NCBI GenBank assembly: GCA_027484025.1
Contig: JAIXTI010000032.1
Span: 1-64,000, forward strand
From: a bacterium
GTDB lineage: Bacteria; Gemmatimonadota; Gemmatimonadetes; Gemmatimonadales; Gemmatimonadaceae
Reading direction: 5' to 3'
Length of the DNA stretch: 64,000 nucleotides
The translations under genes were made by a program, and so were the position numbers. Positions 56,584 through 64,000 of this stretch are shown in pieces. Position 1 is the first letter of the stretch. Each line of letters begins with the position of its first letter. The notes under the pieces are model-generated. The model saw only the letters and a list, made by a program, of their open reading frames with translations, searched no databases and was not told the origin of the DNA.

Positions 56584-56705
56584 TCCCAAACCGCCGTTCC
56601 CCCGCTCCTGCCCTCTAGAATCCTGCCGGCTGCCGTCTCGGCGCGGACTGGCGGCATCGCGCCGAGAACGCAGACGGCAGCAACGACAGATGGCAGGAGC
56701 GCAGG
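56581..56705. repeat. hairpin repeat, 119-bp family, joined to the tail of the iteron element
   Basis: TAATCCCAAACCGC at 56581-56594 is identical to the tail of the element at 60243-60518. It is followed by a single 119-bp-family unit: GCTCCTGCC (56624 region), CTGCCGTCTCGGCGCG and its partner CGCGCCGAGA, then TGGCAGGAGCGCAGG. It lies between convergent genes. Confidence 0.75.
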
Positions 56706-56718
56706 AACCGCGGAGTCT

Positions 56719-58083
56719 TTAGAGCTCTCTTCCCAGCAGCGCGCTGAGCTGCGCCCGCGCGATGCGCCCGTCGAAGCGCGCTTGAATGAGCGCCTGCCGC
56801 GCCTGATTGAGCTGCGTCTGCGACGTCAGCAAGTCGAGAAGCGTGCTGGCCCCCAGCGCGTACCGCTGCTGCTGCACCCGGAGATCTTCCTCGGCGGCGG
56901 CAATGGCCGCCTGCTGCACCCGCACCCGCGCCTGCGCGTTGTTGAGCGCCCGCAGCTGCTGCGTAAGCACCTGCCTCGACCCCAGGCGCGCATCGCGCAG
57001 CTGCGCTTCAGCGTTGCGGGCCGCCACGTCGGTCTGAATGCTCTGTTGTTCGCGCGCGAGTCCGTTGAACAGCGGATAGCTGAAATTGAAGTTCAGCTGC
57101 TGACGGTTGGGGTTGCCGCCTGAAAAGAGCCAGATGTCGCTGCTCGAAAACTTCGCGCTCGTCTGCGTATACGAGTAGTTGTACGACATGGTGAGCGACG
57201 GCAGATACGACGACTTCTGCGCCCGCCGGCTTGCGCGAGCGGCCATGAGATTTGCTTCGGCCTGCATTACGCTCGGGCTCCGCGCAATGAGCTGTTCGAG
57301 CTCCTGTTCCGTGGGGAGTTCGCCGAGCAAGTCGCCGGTGCTGTCGTCTGCTGCCGGCGTGACGACCGTCTGCGAGCCAATGACCCGCGTGAGCGCCGCG
57401 TTGGCCACACGCAGGTCGTTTTGGGCGGTCAGCACGGCCAGCTGCGCGTTGCCAAGCTGAATGGCCGAACGCAGCGAGTCGGACTTGGTGGCCACACCGG
57501 CAACAAAGCGCGCCGTGGAGGCTTTGAGCTGCTGGTCGGCCTGCTCGAGCTGTGCCTTGGCGGCCGCTTCACTCTCACGCGCGGCCACGGCGGCATAGAA
57601 CTGCTGCTTGGTTTGCAGCGCAGCGTCGAAGCGTGCCTGAATGGTGGCGGCATCGGCGGCATCGGCGGTCGCTCGGGTGCGCGAGAGCTCGTTCCAGCGC
57701 TGGTTGCCGTCGAACAGCTGCACAGCCGCGACCAGCCCGTTGTTGTAGTTCCACGGGTCACCGCGGAGCGGCACAAGGGTACCCTGGAAGAACTGCACGC
57801 CTTGCGACCGGGCACTGCCGGCGTTGAGCGTCAGCGACGGGATATATGCCGCCAGCGCCGACCGACCGGCTGCTGCCGCATTGCGTTCGAGGCCGCGCGC
57901 AGCCACCACCGCCGGCGCGTTCTTCTGCGCCTGTTCGATGGCCTCACGCAGCCGGATGGGGCGGGCCTCTTCGTCGCCTCGGGTCTGCGCCTGCGCCTCC
58001 GACGACAACGGGGCGGCCACCAGGACCGCCCCCATCACTGCCACTGCATACCGCGACAGCACACCACACTTCAGTCGAAACAT
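56719..58083 (-). CDS. TolC-family outer-membrane efflux protein
   Basis: A 454-residue channel component with a signal peptide ending SEAQAQ. Two homologous halves with long alpha-helices are visible, rich in Gln/Ala/Arg (AALQTKQQFYAAVAARES; QQLRALNNAQARVRVQQAAI). The conserved segment LDLLTSQTQLNQARQALIQA marks the second OEP repeat; strand motifs include LNFNFSYPLFNGL. It is the last gene of the sigma-factor operon, eight bases after the Spy/CpxP-like gene. It may serve the RND pump at 37-42 kb, which has no channel of its own (inference). Confidence 0.93.
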   Translation of the reverse strand: MFRLKCGVLSRYAVAVMGAVLVAAPLSSEAQAQTRGDEEARPIRLREAIEQAQKNAPAVVAARGLERNAAAAGRSALAAYIPSLTLNAGSARSQGVQFFQGTLVPLRGDPWNYNNGLVAAVQLFDGNQRWNELSRTRATADAADAATIQARFDAALQTKQQFYAAVAARESEAAAKAQLEQADQQLKASTARFVAGVATKSDSLRSAIQLGNAQLAVLTAQNDLRVANAALTRVIGSQTVVTPAADDSTGDLLGELPTEQELEQLIARSPSVMQAEANLMAARASRRAQKSSYLPSLTMSYNYSYTQTSAKFSSSDIWLFSGGNPNRQQLNFNFSYPLFNGLAREQQSIQTDVAARNAEAQLRDARLGSRQVLTQQLRALNNAQARVRVQQAAIAAAEEDLRVQQQRYALGASTLLDLLTSQTQLNQARQALIQARFDGRIARAQLSALLGREL

Positions 58084-58091
58084 CGTACTGG

Positions 58092-58487
58092 TTACCTGGG
58101 GGTCCCGCGCGCCTTCGCTGCACTGTCGGCCATGCGCTGGTTACGCTCGATGAGCTTGCGGAAAGTTTCCTGCTGCGTCTCGTCGAGACGCGCCAGCATG
58201 AGCACCCGCGCACTGTCGCGCACGGAATCGAGCGCCGGACGCACCGCCGACATGATCTCGCGAGAGCGCGCGCGACGCCATTCCCACGCGGAGTCGAGCG
58301 CGACGGCCTGTTCGGGAGACAGCTTGAGCTCGCGCGCGAGTTCTTCACGCATCGACTTGTCGTCGTTCAGCATGACGATGGGCCTGCTCACCACACGCCC
58401 AGCCGCAAACCCCAGCGCACTGCCGGTAAGCAGAGCGCCGAGGAGAAACATCAGGGCGAGCGATTTCGGACGGGGAGTGGTCGACAC
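58092..58487 (-). CDS. Spy/CpxP-like periplasmic stress protein
   Basis: A 131-residue protein with an N-terminal hydrophobic anchor (SLALMFLLGALLTGSALGFA) and a helical, charged periplasmic part (ELKLSPEQAVALDSAWEWRR; RLDETQQETFRKLIERNQRM). The two LTxxQ-like motifs (LSPEQ, LDETQ) at helix starts recall the CpxP/Spy/ZraP group of chaperone-like sensors. GTG start at 58487. It lies between the anti-sigma-like gene and tolC, 11 and 8 bases apart. Suggested role: envelope-stress sensing or chaperone function. Confidence 0.75.
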   Translation of the reverse strand: MSTTPRPKSLALMFLLGALLTGSALGFAAGRVVSRPIVMLNDDKSMREELARELKLSPEQAVALDSAWEWRRARSREIMSAVRPALDSVRDSARVLMLARLDETQQETFRKLIERNQRMADSAAKARGTPR

Positions 58488-58498
58488 GAAGCGCTCGG

Positions 58499-58936
58499 TC
58501 AGTAGTCGAGCGGATTGAGATACCGCTCAGGCGAATCGGGCGAGAGATGGCGACGGCCACCCGTAAGGGTCGTCCCTTCGATGGGCAGCGGCATCGCACT
58601 TTCCACCGCCGCCCGCGCGGCCAGCTCGCGCGCGGTGGCGTTCGCCTGCTTGTCGCTCACGAACGTCGCGCCGGCCGCGAGCAAGGCCAGCGTGGCCGCG
58701 ATCATCCCCATCGCGCGCACGTCGGCCCCACGCAACTCGGCAAAGCCGCTCCACCACGACGGGCGCAGTTCGCGGACCACACCGCTCGTGGCCGCCGAGA
58801 TGCGCTGCATGATGTTCTGCTCAAGCCCTTCCCAATACGCATCGCCACGCGGCGCCGCATAATGCGCCGACAGACTCGCGGTCACCTGAGGATCCGCGCC
58901 CGGGCTCCGCCCCTCGTCGTTCCGTGTGACAGTCAT
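58499..58936 (-). CDS. putative anti-sigma factor
   Basis: A 145-residue protein with one membrane helix (DVRAMGMIAATLALLAAGAT, about residues 73-92). The cytoplasmic part includes YWEGLEQNIMQRISAA, and the periplasmic tail ends ERYLNPLDY. The topology and the four-base overlap with the upstream sigma gene fit a transmembrane anti-sigma factor. No zinc-binding HxxxCxxC motif is present. The call rests on context. Confidence 0.7.
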   Translation of the reverse strand: MTVTRNDEGRSPGADPQVTASLSAHYAAPRGDAYWEGLEQNIMQRISAATSGVVRELRPSWWSGFAELRGADVRAMGMIAATLALLAAGATFVSDKQANATARELAARAAVESAMPLPIEGTTLTGGRRHLSPDSPERYLNPLDY

Positions 58937-59496
58937 GATTCACTCCGAAGATTGCTCAACTGGCGCCGTAGATGCGCCCGAGCATGATGCAGGTCCGACC
59001 GGGCCGTACCCTCGGGAATTCCGAGAAGGGCGCCGATCTCGGCGTGCTTGTATCCCTCGACGTCGTGCAACACGATCACTGCGCGTTGCCGTTCGCCGAG
59101 CGTATCCAACGCGAGCGCAAGACGCGCTCGTAGTTCATCCGATTCAGCCGGGTCCTTGTGTGGACTCGACAGGGTTTCCGGTAACTCATCTGCATCGCGC
59201 ACCTTGCGACGGCGGGCGATGTCCAACGCGGCGTTGGCTACGATGCGATGTAGCCATGCCCCAAACGCTTGTTCGGGGCGAAAACGCTCCAACGCGCGAA
59301 ACGCATGCAGAAAGCCTTCCTGCACGGCGTCCTCGGCATCGTCATGTGACAGGACGATTGCGCGGGCCACGGCGTAAGCGCGCCGCTGGTGACGGCGAAC
59401 CAACCCGGCGAACGCCGCGTTGTCCCCCGCCTGAGCCGCGAGCACCAGCTCCCGCTCCTCCAATGCCTCAGCCGACAGAGGTCTGTCAGGACCCAT
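58933..59496 (-). CDS. ECF RNA polymerase sigma factor
   Basis: A 187-residue sigma-70 family protein. Region 2 has FAGLVRRHQRRAYAVARAIV and HDDAEDAVQEGFLHAFRALE, with FGAWLHRIVANAALDIARRR. Region 4 has LGERQRAVIVLHDVEGYKHA and IPEGTARSDLHHARAHLRRQ. It is RpoE/SigW-like. ATG 59496 is used. It heads an operon with the anti-sigma-like, Spy/CpxP-like and tolC genes, so it probably controls envelope-stress or efflux genes including its own. Confidence 0.94.
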   Translation of the reverse strand: MGPDRPLSAEALEERELVLAAQAGDNAAFAGLVRRHQRRAYAVARAIVLSHDDAEDAVQEGFLHAFRALERFRPEQAFGAWLHRIVANAALDIARRRKVRDADELPETLSSPHKDPAESDELRARLALALDTLGERQRAVIVLHDVEGYKHAEIGALLGIPEGTARSDLHHARAHLRRQLSNLRSES

Positions 59497-59576
59497 GCGG
59501 ACCGCACCCCGGTCGGGTGCGAAGATTGGCGTTGGAAGGGAGATGGCAGTCACGTGATCGGGTGGGTTCACCCGAA

Positions 59577-60197
59577 TTACGCATCGGTCGAAATCGCCGT
59601 TGAAGTCGGGGCCGTCGGGGGCACTCCGCCCAGCCCGAGCGCCTCGGCATTGTCCTGCATGGCCAACAGCACGACCCCGATATGCTCGTCCAGAGGAACG
59701 CCCAAGGCCTCTGCGCCCTGGATGATGTCGTCCCGGTTGACCCCACGGGCGAAAGCTTTGTCCTTCATCTTCTTCCGCACCCCGGCCACATCCACGTCCC
59801 GGACGGCCTTGGAGGGCTTCACAAGCGCGGAGGCGGTGATGAGGCCGGTCAGCTCGTCGACGGCAAAGAGCGCCTTTGCCATGAGCGTCTCGCGAGCCAC
59901 CCCGGTGTAGTGCGCATGCCCCATGACCGCATCGCAGATCTCCTCGGGCCAGCCAAGGGAGCGCAGGTGCCGCACCCCTTCCGCCGGATGCTCCGCGTCC
60001 GCCGCCTGTGCGTCGTTCGGGAAGCGCTCGTAGTCGAAATCGTGAATGAGCCCGGCCACGCCCCACGCCTCTTCATCCTGCGCCAGCCGTTTGGCATACG
60101 CGCGCATGGCCGTTTCCACCGACAGCATATGCTTGCGGAGCGATTCGGACTGCGTCCACTCGTACACGAGGGACAGGGCGGCTTCACGGGTAGGCAT
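59577..60197 (-). CDS. HD-domain protein
   Basis: A 206-residue HD-superfamily phosphohydrolase-like protein. Metal-ligand candidates are His in LRKHMLSVETAM, the HD pair in VAGLIHDFDYERFP, and HAH in VMGHAHYTGVARE. The C-terminal half is helical (LMAKALFAVDELTGLITASA). ATG 60197; upstream in-frame sequence is the iteron element and is not coding. It is 80 bases upstream of the sigma gene on the same strand, so co-transcription is possible. Substrate unknown. Confidence 0.85.
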   Translation of the reverse strand: MPTREAALSLVYEWTQSESLRKHMLSVETAMRAYAKRLAQDEEAWGVAGLIHDFDYERFPNDAQAADAEHPAEGVRHLRSLGWPEEICDAVMGHAHYTGVARETLMAKALFAVDELTGLITASALVKPSKAVRDVDVAGVRKKMKDKAFARGVNRDDIIQGAEALGVPLDEHIGVVLLAMQDNAEALGLGGVPPTAPTSTAISTDA

Positions 60198-60242
60198 GCT
60201 GCATTCTGGCTTAACGACGAGGCGGGCGGAAGGCCGCTTTGG

Positions 60243-60518
60243 ACTGCGGTTTGGGATTACTACGGTAGGGGAACTACGCGAGGGGAAAAACGCGAGGGGA
60301 ACGACGCGAGGGGAACAACGGGAGGGCAACCACGACCCCGTGACCCCGACCCCGCGACCCCGACCCCGCGACAAAGCCCTCGACCCCGACCGCCGCCGGT
60401 TGTGGTCGGGGTCGGGGGCCGCGTCCGGGGTCGGGGCCCCCGTCGTTGCCCTCCCGTTGTTCCCCTCGCGTAGTTCCCCTCGCGTAGTTCCCCTACCGTA
60501 GTAATCCCAAACCGCAGT
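60243..60518. repeat. complete inverted-repeat element with 14-bp iterons
   Basis: The ends 60243-60287 and 60474-60518 are a perfect 45-base inverted repeat. Within the arms a 14-bp unit (GAACTACGCGAGGG in one direction, GTTCCCCTCGCGTA in the other) recurs about five times on the left and three to four on the right. The centre consists of GACCCCGACCCCGC-type 14-base units and their complements. The right end lies one base before the stop codon of the MFS gene. I see no gene in 60198-60518. A related partial copy starts the window. Confidence 0.88.
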
Positions 60519-62150
60519 TCAGTGAGCGTCCAGCTTGAGCGGCACCGACCTGCCCGTGCGCCACAGCAGCAGCAGCGGCAGCGCGCACACCAGCAGGGTG
60601 CCCGAGATCAGGTAGATCCGCGAAAACGCCATGACGCTCGCCTGTGCCCCGATTTGCCGGTCGAGAATCGTCAGTGCCTGCATCTTGGCCGTGGCCGGGT
60701 CGAAGCCGCGGGCCATCAGGCCGCGCGTGAGGCCGCCAAGTCGTTCCATGGTGGCGGGGTCGTAGCTGCCTACGTGCTCGGTGAGCAGCGCCTTGTCCAC
60801 CTTGGTCTGGTGCGACAGCATCGTGGCCATGATGGCGATGCCCAGAGAGCCGCCGAGCTGGCGCATGAGATTGAACATGCCCGTGCCCTGACCGAGCTTC
60901 TCCATGGGCAGCCCCGCCATGCTGGCGCCGGTGAGCGGTACGAAGAGCAGGCCAAGGCCGACGCCGCGCAATATGAGTGGCCAGAACATCTGCCCCTGAC
61001 CGGCGTCGAGCGTGAGCTGCGACAGCAGATACATGGCAGCCAGGAAGAGCAGGGCGCCAATGACGATGAGCGGCCGTGCGTCGATCTTCGCGCCGACGCG
61101 TCCCATAACGCCCATGGTCACGGCGCTGGCAATCGCGCCCGGAAGAATCACCATGCCCGTCTGCTGCGCCGTGTAGCCGTGCAGTGATTGCAGAAACACC
61201 GGCAACACGAATACCGAGCCGTAGAGCGCGAGCCCGAGGAACGCCGCGAAGGCCACGCCAGGGGCCAACTGTCGCGACTTGAGGACGCGGAAGTCGATCA
61301 CCGGTTCGTCGATCGTGAGTTCGCGCCACACCAGCAGAATACCGGACACTACCGAGGTGACGGCGAGCGTCGTCACGAAGCGCGATTCGAACCAGTCGAA
61401 CCGTTCGCCGCGTTCGAGCATCCACTGCAGCGATCCCACCGTCAGCGTGAGCAACACAATGCCCAACACATCGACCGACGTCGCCCGCACCTGGTGCGCG
61501 GCATCCTTCACGTACGTCCACACCATGACGCCGGCAATGAGTCCCAGCGGCACGTTGATGTAGAAAATCCATGGCCACGCGTACGCATCGACGATGAAGC
61601 CGCCGAGCGTGGGGCCGATGGTGGGGCCTACCATGACGCCCACGCCGAAGATCGCCTGTCCGATGCCGCGCTCGTGTGGCGGGAACGATTCGAAGAGCGT
61701 GGTTTGCGCCGTGCTGAGCAATGCGCCGCCGCCGAGTCCTTGCAGCACACGCCAGAAGACGAGCCCCCACAGGGAGTTGGCCGCGCCGCAGAAGAAGCTC
61801 GCAATGACGAAGATCGCGATGGACCCCGTGAGGTAGCGCTGCCGGCCGAAGTACGCCGACAGCCAGCTCGACATGGGAATGACGATGACGTTCGCGATGA
61901 TGTAGCTCGTGCTCACCCACGCGATTTCGTCGAGCGTCGCGCCCAGCGTGCCCATCATGTGCGGAATGGCGACGTTCACGATGCTCGTGTCCACCAGCTC
62001 GAGCACCGCAGCCAACGTCACGGCGATCGCGATGAGATAGCGGTTCTTGTACGGATCGTCGCGCGTGGCGGGCTGCGCATCGTGCGCGTCGGCTTCAGCC
62101 AGGGCCTTCAGCTGCTCGACGTGCAGAGTGCGCATGACTTCGGTGGACAC
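60519..62150 (-). CDS. DHA2-family multidrug transporter (EmrB/QacA type)
   Basis: A 543-residue major-facilitator protein with about 14 helices. Motifs: VLELVDTSIVNVAIPHM (motif D1), RVLQGLGGGALLS and VGPTIGPTLGG (motif C, antiporter). The GTG start at 62150 has GGGAG seven bases upstream, overlapping the HlyD stop region. It pairs with the EmrA-like adaptor upstream and the TolC beyond that. Drug specificity cannot be predicted. Confidence 0.94.
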   Translation of the reverse strand: MSTEVMRTLHVEQLKALAEADAHDAQPATRDDPYKNRYLIAIAVTLAAVLELVDTSIVNVAIPHMMGTLGATLDEIAWVSTSYIIANVIVIPMSSWLSAYFGRQRYLTGSIAIFVIASFFCGAANSLWGLVFWRVLQGLGGGALLSTAQTTLFESFPPHERGIGQAIFGVGVMVGPTIGPTLGGFIVDAYAWPWIFYINVPLGLIAGVMVWTYVKDAAHQVRATSVDVLGIVLLTLTVGSLQWMLERGERFDWFESRFVTTLAVTSVVSGILLVWRELTIDEPVIDFRVLKSRQLAPGVAFAAFLGLALYGSVFVLPVFLQSLHGYTAQQTGMVILPGAIASAVTMGVMGRVGAKIDARPLIVIGALLFLAAMYLLSQLTLDAGQGQMFWPLILRGVGLGLLFVPLTGASMAGLPMEKLGQGTGMFNLMRQLGGSLGIAIMATMLSHQTKVDKALLTEHVGSYDPATMERLGGLTRGLMARGFDPATAKMQALTILDRQIGAQASVMAFSRIYLISGTLLVCALPLLLLWRTGRSVPLKLDAH

Positions 62151-62162
62151 CGTGCGCTCCCG

Positions 62163-63194
62163 TTACTGAACGACGATGTTCGCGAGCACCGACATTCCCG
62201 GCCGCAACGGGCGATCCTTGCCCAAGCCTTTGGTCACGCGGATGCGTACCGGCACACGCTGCACCACTTTGGTGAAGTTGCCGGTGGCGTTATCGGGCGG
62301 GAGCAGCGCGAACTTGGCGCCGGTCGCCGACGAAATGCTTTCGACCACGCCCTCGACCGGTGCGTTGCCGTAGGCGTCCACTTCGAGCTCGACCTTCTGC
62401 CCGGGACGCACCCGCGCCAGCTGCGTCTCTTTCACGTTCGCCGTCACGTAGATGCCACTGTCGGAGACGATGCTCATGAGGGTCTGCCCGGCCTGCACGA
62501 GCTGCCCGACTTCCACCTGCTTGCGCGATACCGTACCGGCCATCGGTGCGGTCACCGTGGTGTACGACAGCTGCAGCGCGGCATTGTCGCGCGCGGCTTC
62601 GGCGGCACCTACGCGCGCACGCGCGAGCCGCACACCGGCTTCCGCGTTGGCAATCCCGCTCGTCGCCGCCGTCACCGTACGCTGCGTCACCGACAGTTGG
62701 GCCTGCGCCGCGTCATAGCTGGCCTGCGCGGCATCGAGCTGCGCCATGCTGATGATCTGCTTGCCCGCGAGTTCCTTGGCGCGCGCGAGATCGCTCTGCG
62801 CCTTCGTCAACTGTGCCCGCGCCGCTTCCACCTGCGCCGATCCCACATCACGCTGACTCGACGCCGTACGCACCACGGTCGCCGCCTGTCCGTCGAAGCC
62901 GCGGCCGCCAGCTGTTGCGCGCGCGGCCGCCAAGTCGGCGTCGGCCTGCGCCAGCTTCACCACATACTCACGGTCGTCGATGCGCACGAGTTCGGCTTTT
63001 TCCGTCACCGTCGCATTTTCATCGACCGACACCTTGGTGACATAGCCGCCCACCTTGGCGACGATCGGTACGATGTGCCCTTCAACCTGCGCGTTGTCGG
63101 TCGACTCGTGCGTGCGGCCATACGACCACTTGGTGTACCCCCAGCCGCCCACACCAACTGCCAGGGCGCCAAAAACGATCAATCGGATGTTCAT
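62163..63194 (-). CDS. HlyD/EmrA-family membrane-fusion protein
   Basis: A 343-residue adaptor with an N-terminal helix (LIVFGALAVGVGGWGYTKW). The biotinyl-lipoyl-like motif is STDNAQVEGHIVPIVAKVGG, and a coiled-coil hairpin follows rich in Ala/Gln/Arg (QLTKAQSDLARAKELAGKQI). The second half-motif YTTVTAPMAGTVSRKQVEVG and a C-terminal RPGMSVLANIVVQ complete the fold. It links the inner-membrane DHA2 pump to TolC. It sits 12 bases upstream of the pump gene. Confidence 0.95.
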   Translation of the reverse strand: MNIRLIVFGALAVGVGGWGYTKWSYGRTHESTDNAQVEGHIVPIVAKVGGYVTKVSVDENATVTEKAELVRIDDREYVVKLAQADADLAAARATAGGRGFDGQAATVVRTASSQRDVGSAQVEAARAQLTKAQSDLARAKELAGKQIISMAQLDAAQASYDAAQAQLSVTQRTVTAATSGIANAEAGVRLARARVGAAEAARDNAALQLSYTTVTAPMAGTVSRKQVEVGQLVQAGQTLMSIVSDSGIYVTANVKETQLARVRPGQKVELEVDAYGNAPVEGVVESISSATGAKFALLPPDNATGNFTKVVQRVPVRIRVTKGLGKDRPLRPGMSVLANIVVQ

Positions 63195-63253
63195 GGCTTA
63201 TACGTTCGAGTATGTGTAATCGGAGATTGCTGGTACGGCAGAAGCGATGGTCT

Positions 63254-64000
63254 TCACGGAATGCTCCGCACGCGTCCCATGGCCCGGGCGAGCGCAATGC
63301 GTGCGCTCTGATAGGTGGCCAAGGCATCGTTGCGCAGCGTGCGCGCCTGATTGAGTGAGAGCAGCGCGGCAATCACATCGGCGTTCCCTGCCACACCGGC
63401 ACGGAATCGCTCCTGCGCTTGCGACACTTCCTGTTCGGCCAACCGCAGCCGTTCACGCACCGCGTCCACCTGTTCGGTGGCCGATGCGATATCGAGCAGC
63501 GCCGTGCGCACTTCGAGCGTGCCCTGCGCCCGCAAATCACGCAGACGCGCATCGGTTTCGCGCGCAACGGCCAGCTGCTCCTCGAGGCGCGATTCACGAC
63601 GGAAACCGTCGAAGATCCCTACGGAGAGCTGCACGCCCCACGTATAGGTGGGGAGCATGCGTTCGTAGTTGCGGCCAATCACGCCCTGCTCCACGAGTGC
63701 CGACAGCTGTGGCGTGCGCTCCCAGCGAATGGCCTTCGCCGCCTGCTGCTGTGCGTTCTCCTGCGCCCGCAGCGCGCGCACATCGGGGCGCGCATCCATC
63801 GCGGCCGTCATCGCATCACGCTCCGACGGCAACGTGGGCTCGAAGGGCAACGCGGCCAGCGAATCGCTCAACTCCACCACGGCATCGCTCGCCATCCCTG
63901 TCGCACGCTTGAGTTCGAGCAACGTGCGATCGCGCTCGTTGCGCGCTTGAATGATCTGCGCGCGCACGTTCGCCAACTGCGATTCGGCGCGCGTCACGTC
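63254..64000 (-). CDS. TolC-family outer-membrane channel (partial, N-terminus outside window)
   Basis: The visible C-terminal 248 residues form the second half of an OEP protein: AQIIQARNERDRTLLELKRA, ALRAQENAQQQAAKAIRWER, LSVGIFDGFRRESRLEEQL and AALLSLNQARTLRNDALATY. The reading frame is open to base 64000, so the start lies beyond the window. It is 59 bases upstream of the EmrA-like gene on the same strand and completes the tripartite pump. Confidence 0.93.
   Translation of the reverse strand, partial: DVTRAESQLANVRAQIIQARNERDRTLLELKRATGMASDAVVELSDSLAALPFEPTLPSERDAMTAAMDARPDVRALRAQENAQQQAAKAIRWERTPQLSALVEQGVIGRNYERMLPTYTWGVQLSVGIFDGFRRESRLEEQLAVARETDARLRDLRAQGTLEVRTALLDIASATEQVDAVRERLRLAEQEVSQAQERFRAGVAGNADVIAALLSLNQARTLRNDALATYQSARIALARAMGRVRSIP

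Noticed and set aside
60198..60374. N-terminal extension of the HD protein
   Set aside because: The open frame continues upstream only because it runs into the iteron element. Similarity to HD proteins begins at the ATG at 60197.

Overview
The window is high-GC, gene-dense chromosomal DNA from a free-living Gram-negative (diderm) bacterium. The evidence is many lipoboxes, outer-membrane beta-barrel and TolC-type proteins, RND and Emr-type tripartite pumps, a caa3 cytochrome oxidase and GTG/TTG starts. The mix of caa3 oxidase, Big_2/propeller lipoproteins, a cyclic-nucleotide-domain aspartase and ECF-sigma operons fits Gemmatimonadota best. That assignment is inference from gene content; no rRNA or other phylogenetic marker RNA was seen.

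Layout. 1-9.2 kb: part of an inverted-repeat element, gyrA, a REC-GAF-GGDEF diguanylate cyclase, a CoA-binding protein divergent from a saccharopine-dehydrogenase-like enzyme, and a two-gene chemosensory unit (binding lipoprotein plus MCP). 9.5-15.7 kb: caa3 oxidase coxBACD, a ctaG-like factor, and an SRPBCC protein with a histone-H1-like tail. 16-20 kb: a membrane protein, a lipoprotein, a NagX-like membrane protein and dacB. 20.2-28 kb: two large paralogous lipoproteins made of Ig-like repeats plus a beta-propeller. 28-31.3 kb: an aspartase fused to a cNMP-binding domain, divergent from a Tat-exported asparaginase. 31.6-43.8 kb: leuS, a hybrid kinase, a double-PDZ protein, an RND pump (adaptor and pump) and a PAS hybrid kinase. 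44-56.6 kb: a potassium island. 56.7-59.5 kb: an ECF sigma/anti-sigma operon with a Spy/CpxP-like protein and TolC. 59.6-64 kb: an HD protein and an EmrAB-type pump with its TolC partner, which is cut by the window end.

The potassium island is the most distinctive part. It reads kup (divergent), kdpE, a KdpD-type kinase without the KdpD N-terminal domain, an unannotated 38-codon microprotein, kdpF, kdpA, kdpB, kdpC, a porin, a free-standing KdpD N-terminal/USP protein, and a kinase-like protein that has lost its phosphoacceptor His and ATP-binding boxes. Sensing and kinase functions of KdpD are thus split to opposite ends of one gene run. Two sites with TTTGTG-type hexamers at an 11-bp period lie upstream of kdpE and of the microprotein-kdpFABC genes and are candidate KdpE operators.

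Three families of structured intergenic repeats punctuate the window. (1) About 230-250 bp nested palindromes, three copies. (2) Hairpin units that repeat every 119 bp when in tandem, seven copies, with arrays in the same orientation on both sides of the 4.3-kb Ig/propeller gene. (3) A long inverted repeat whose arms consist of 14-bp iterons, one full and one partial copy. No tRNA, rRNA, CRISPR array, transposase or prophage was found.
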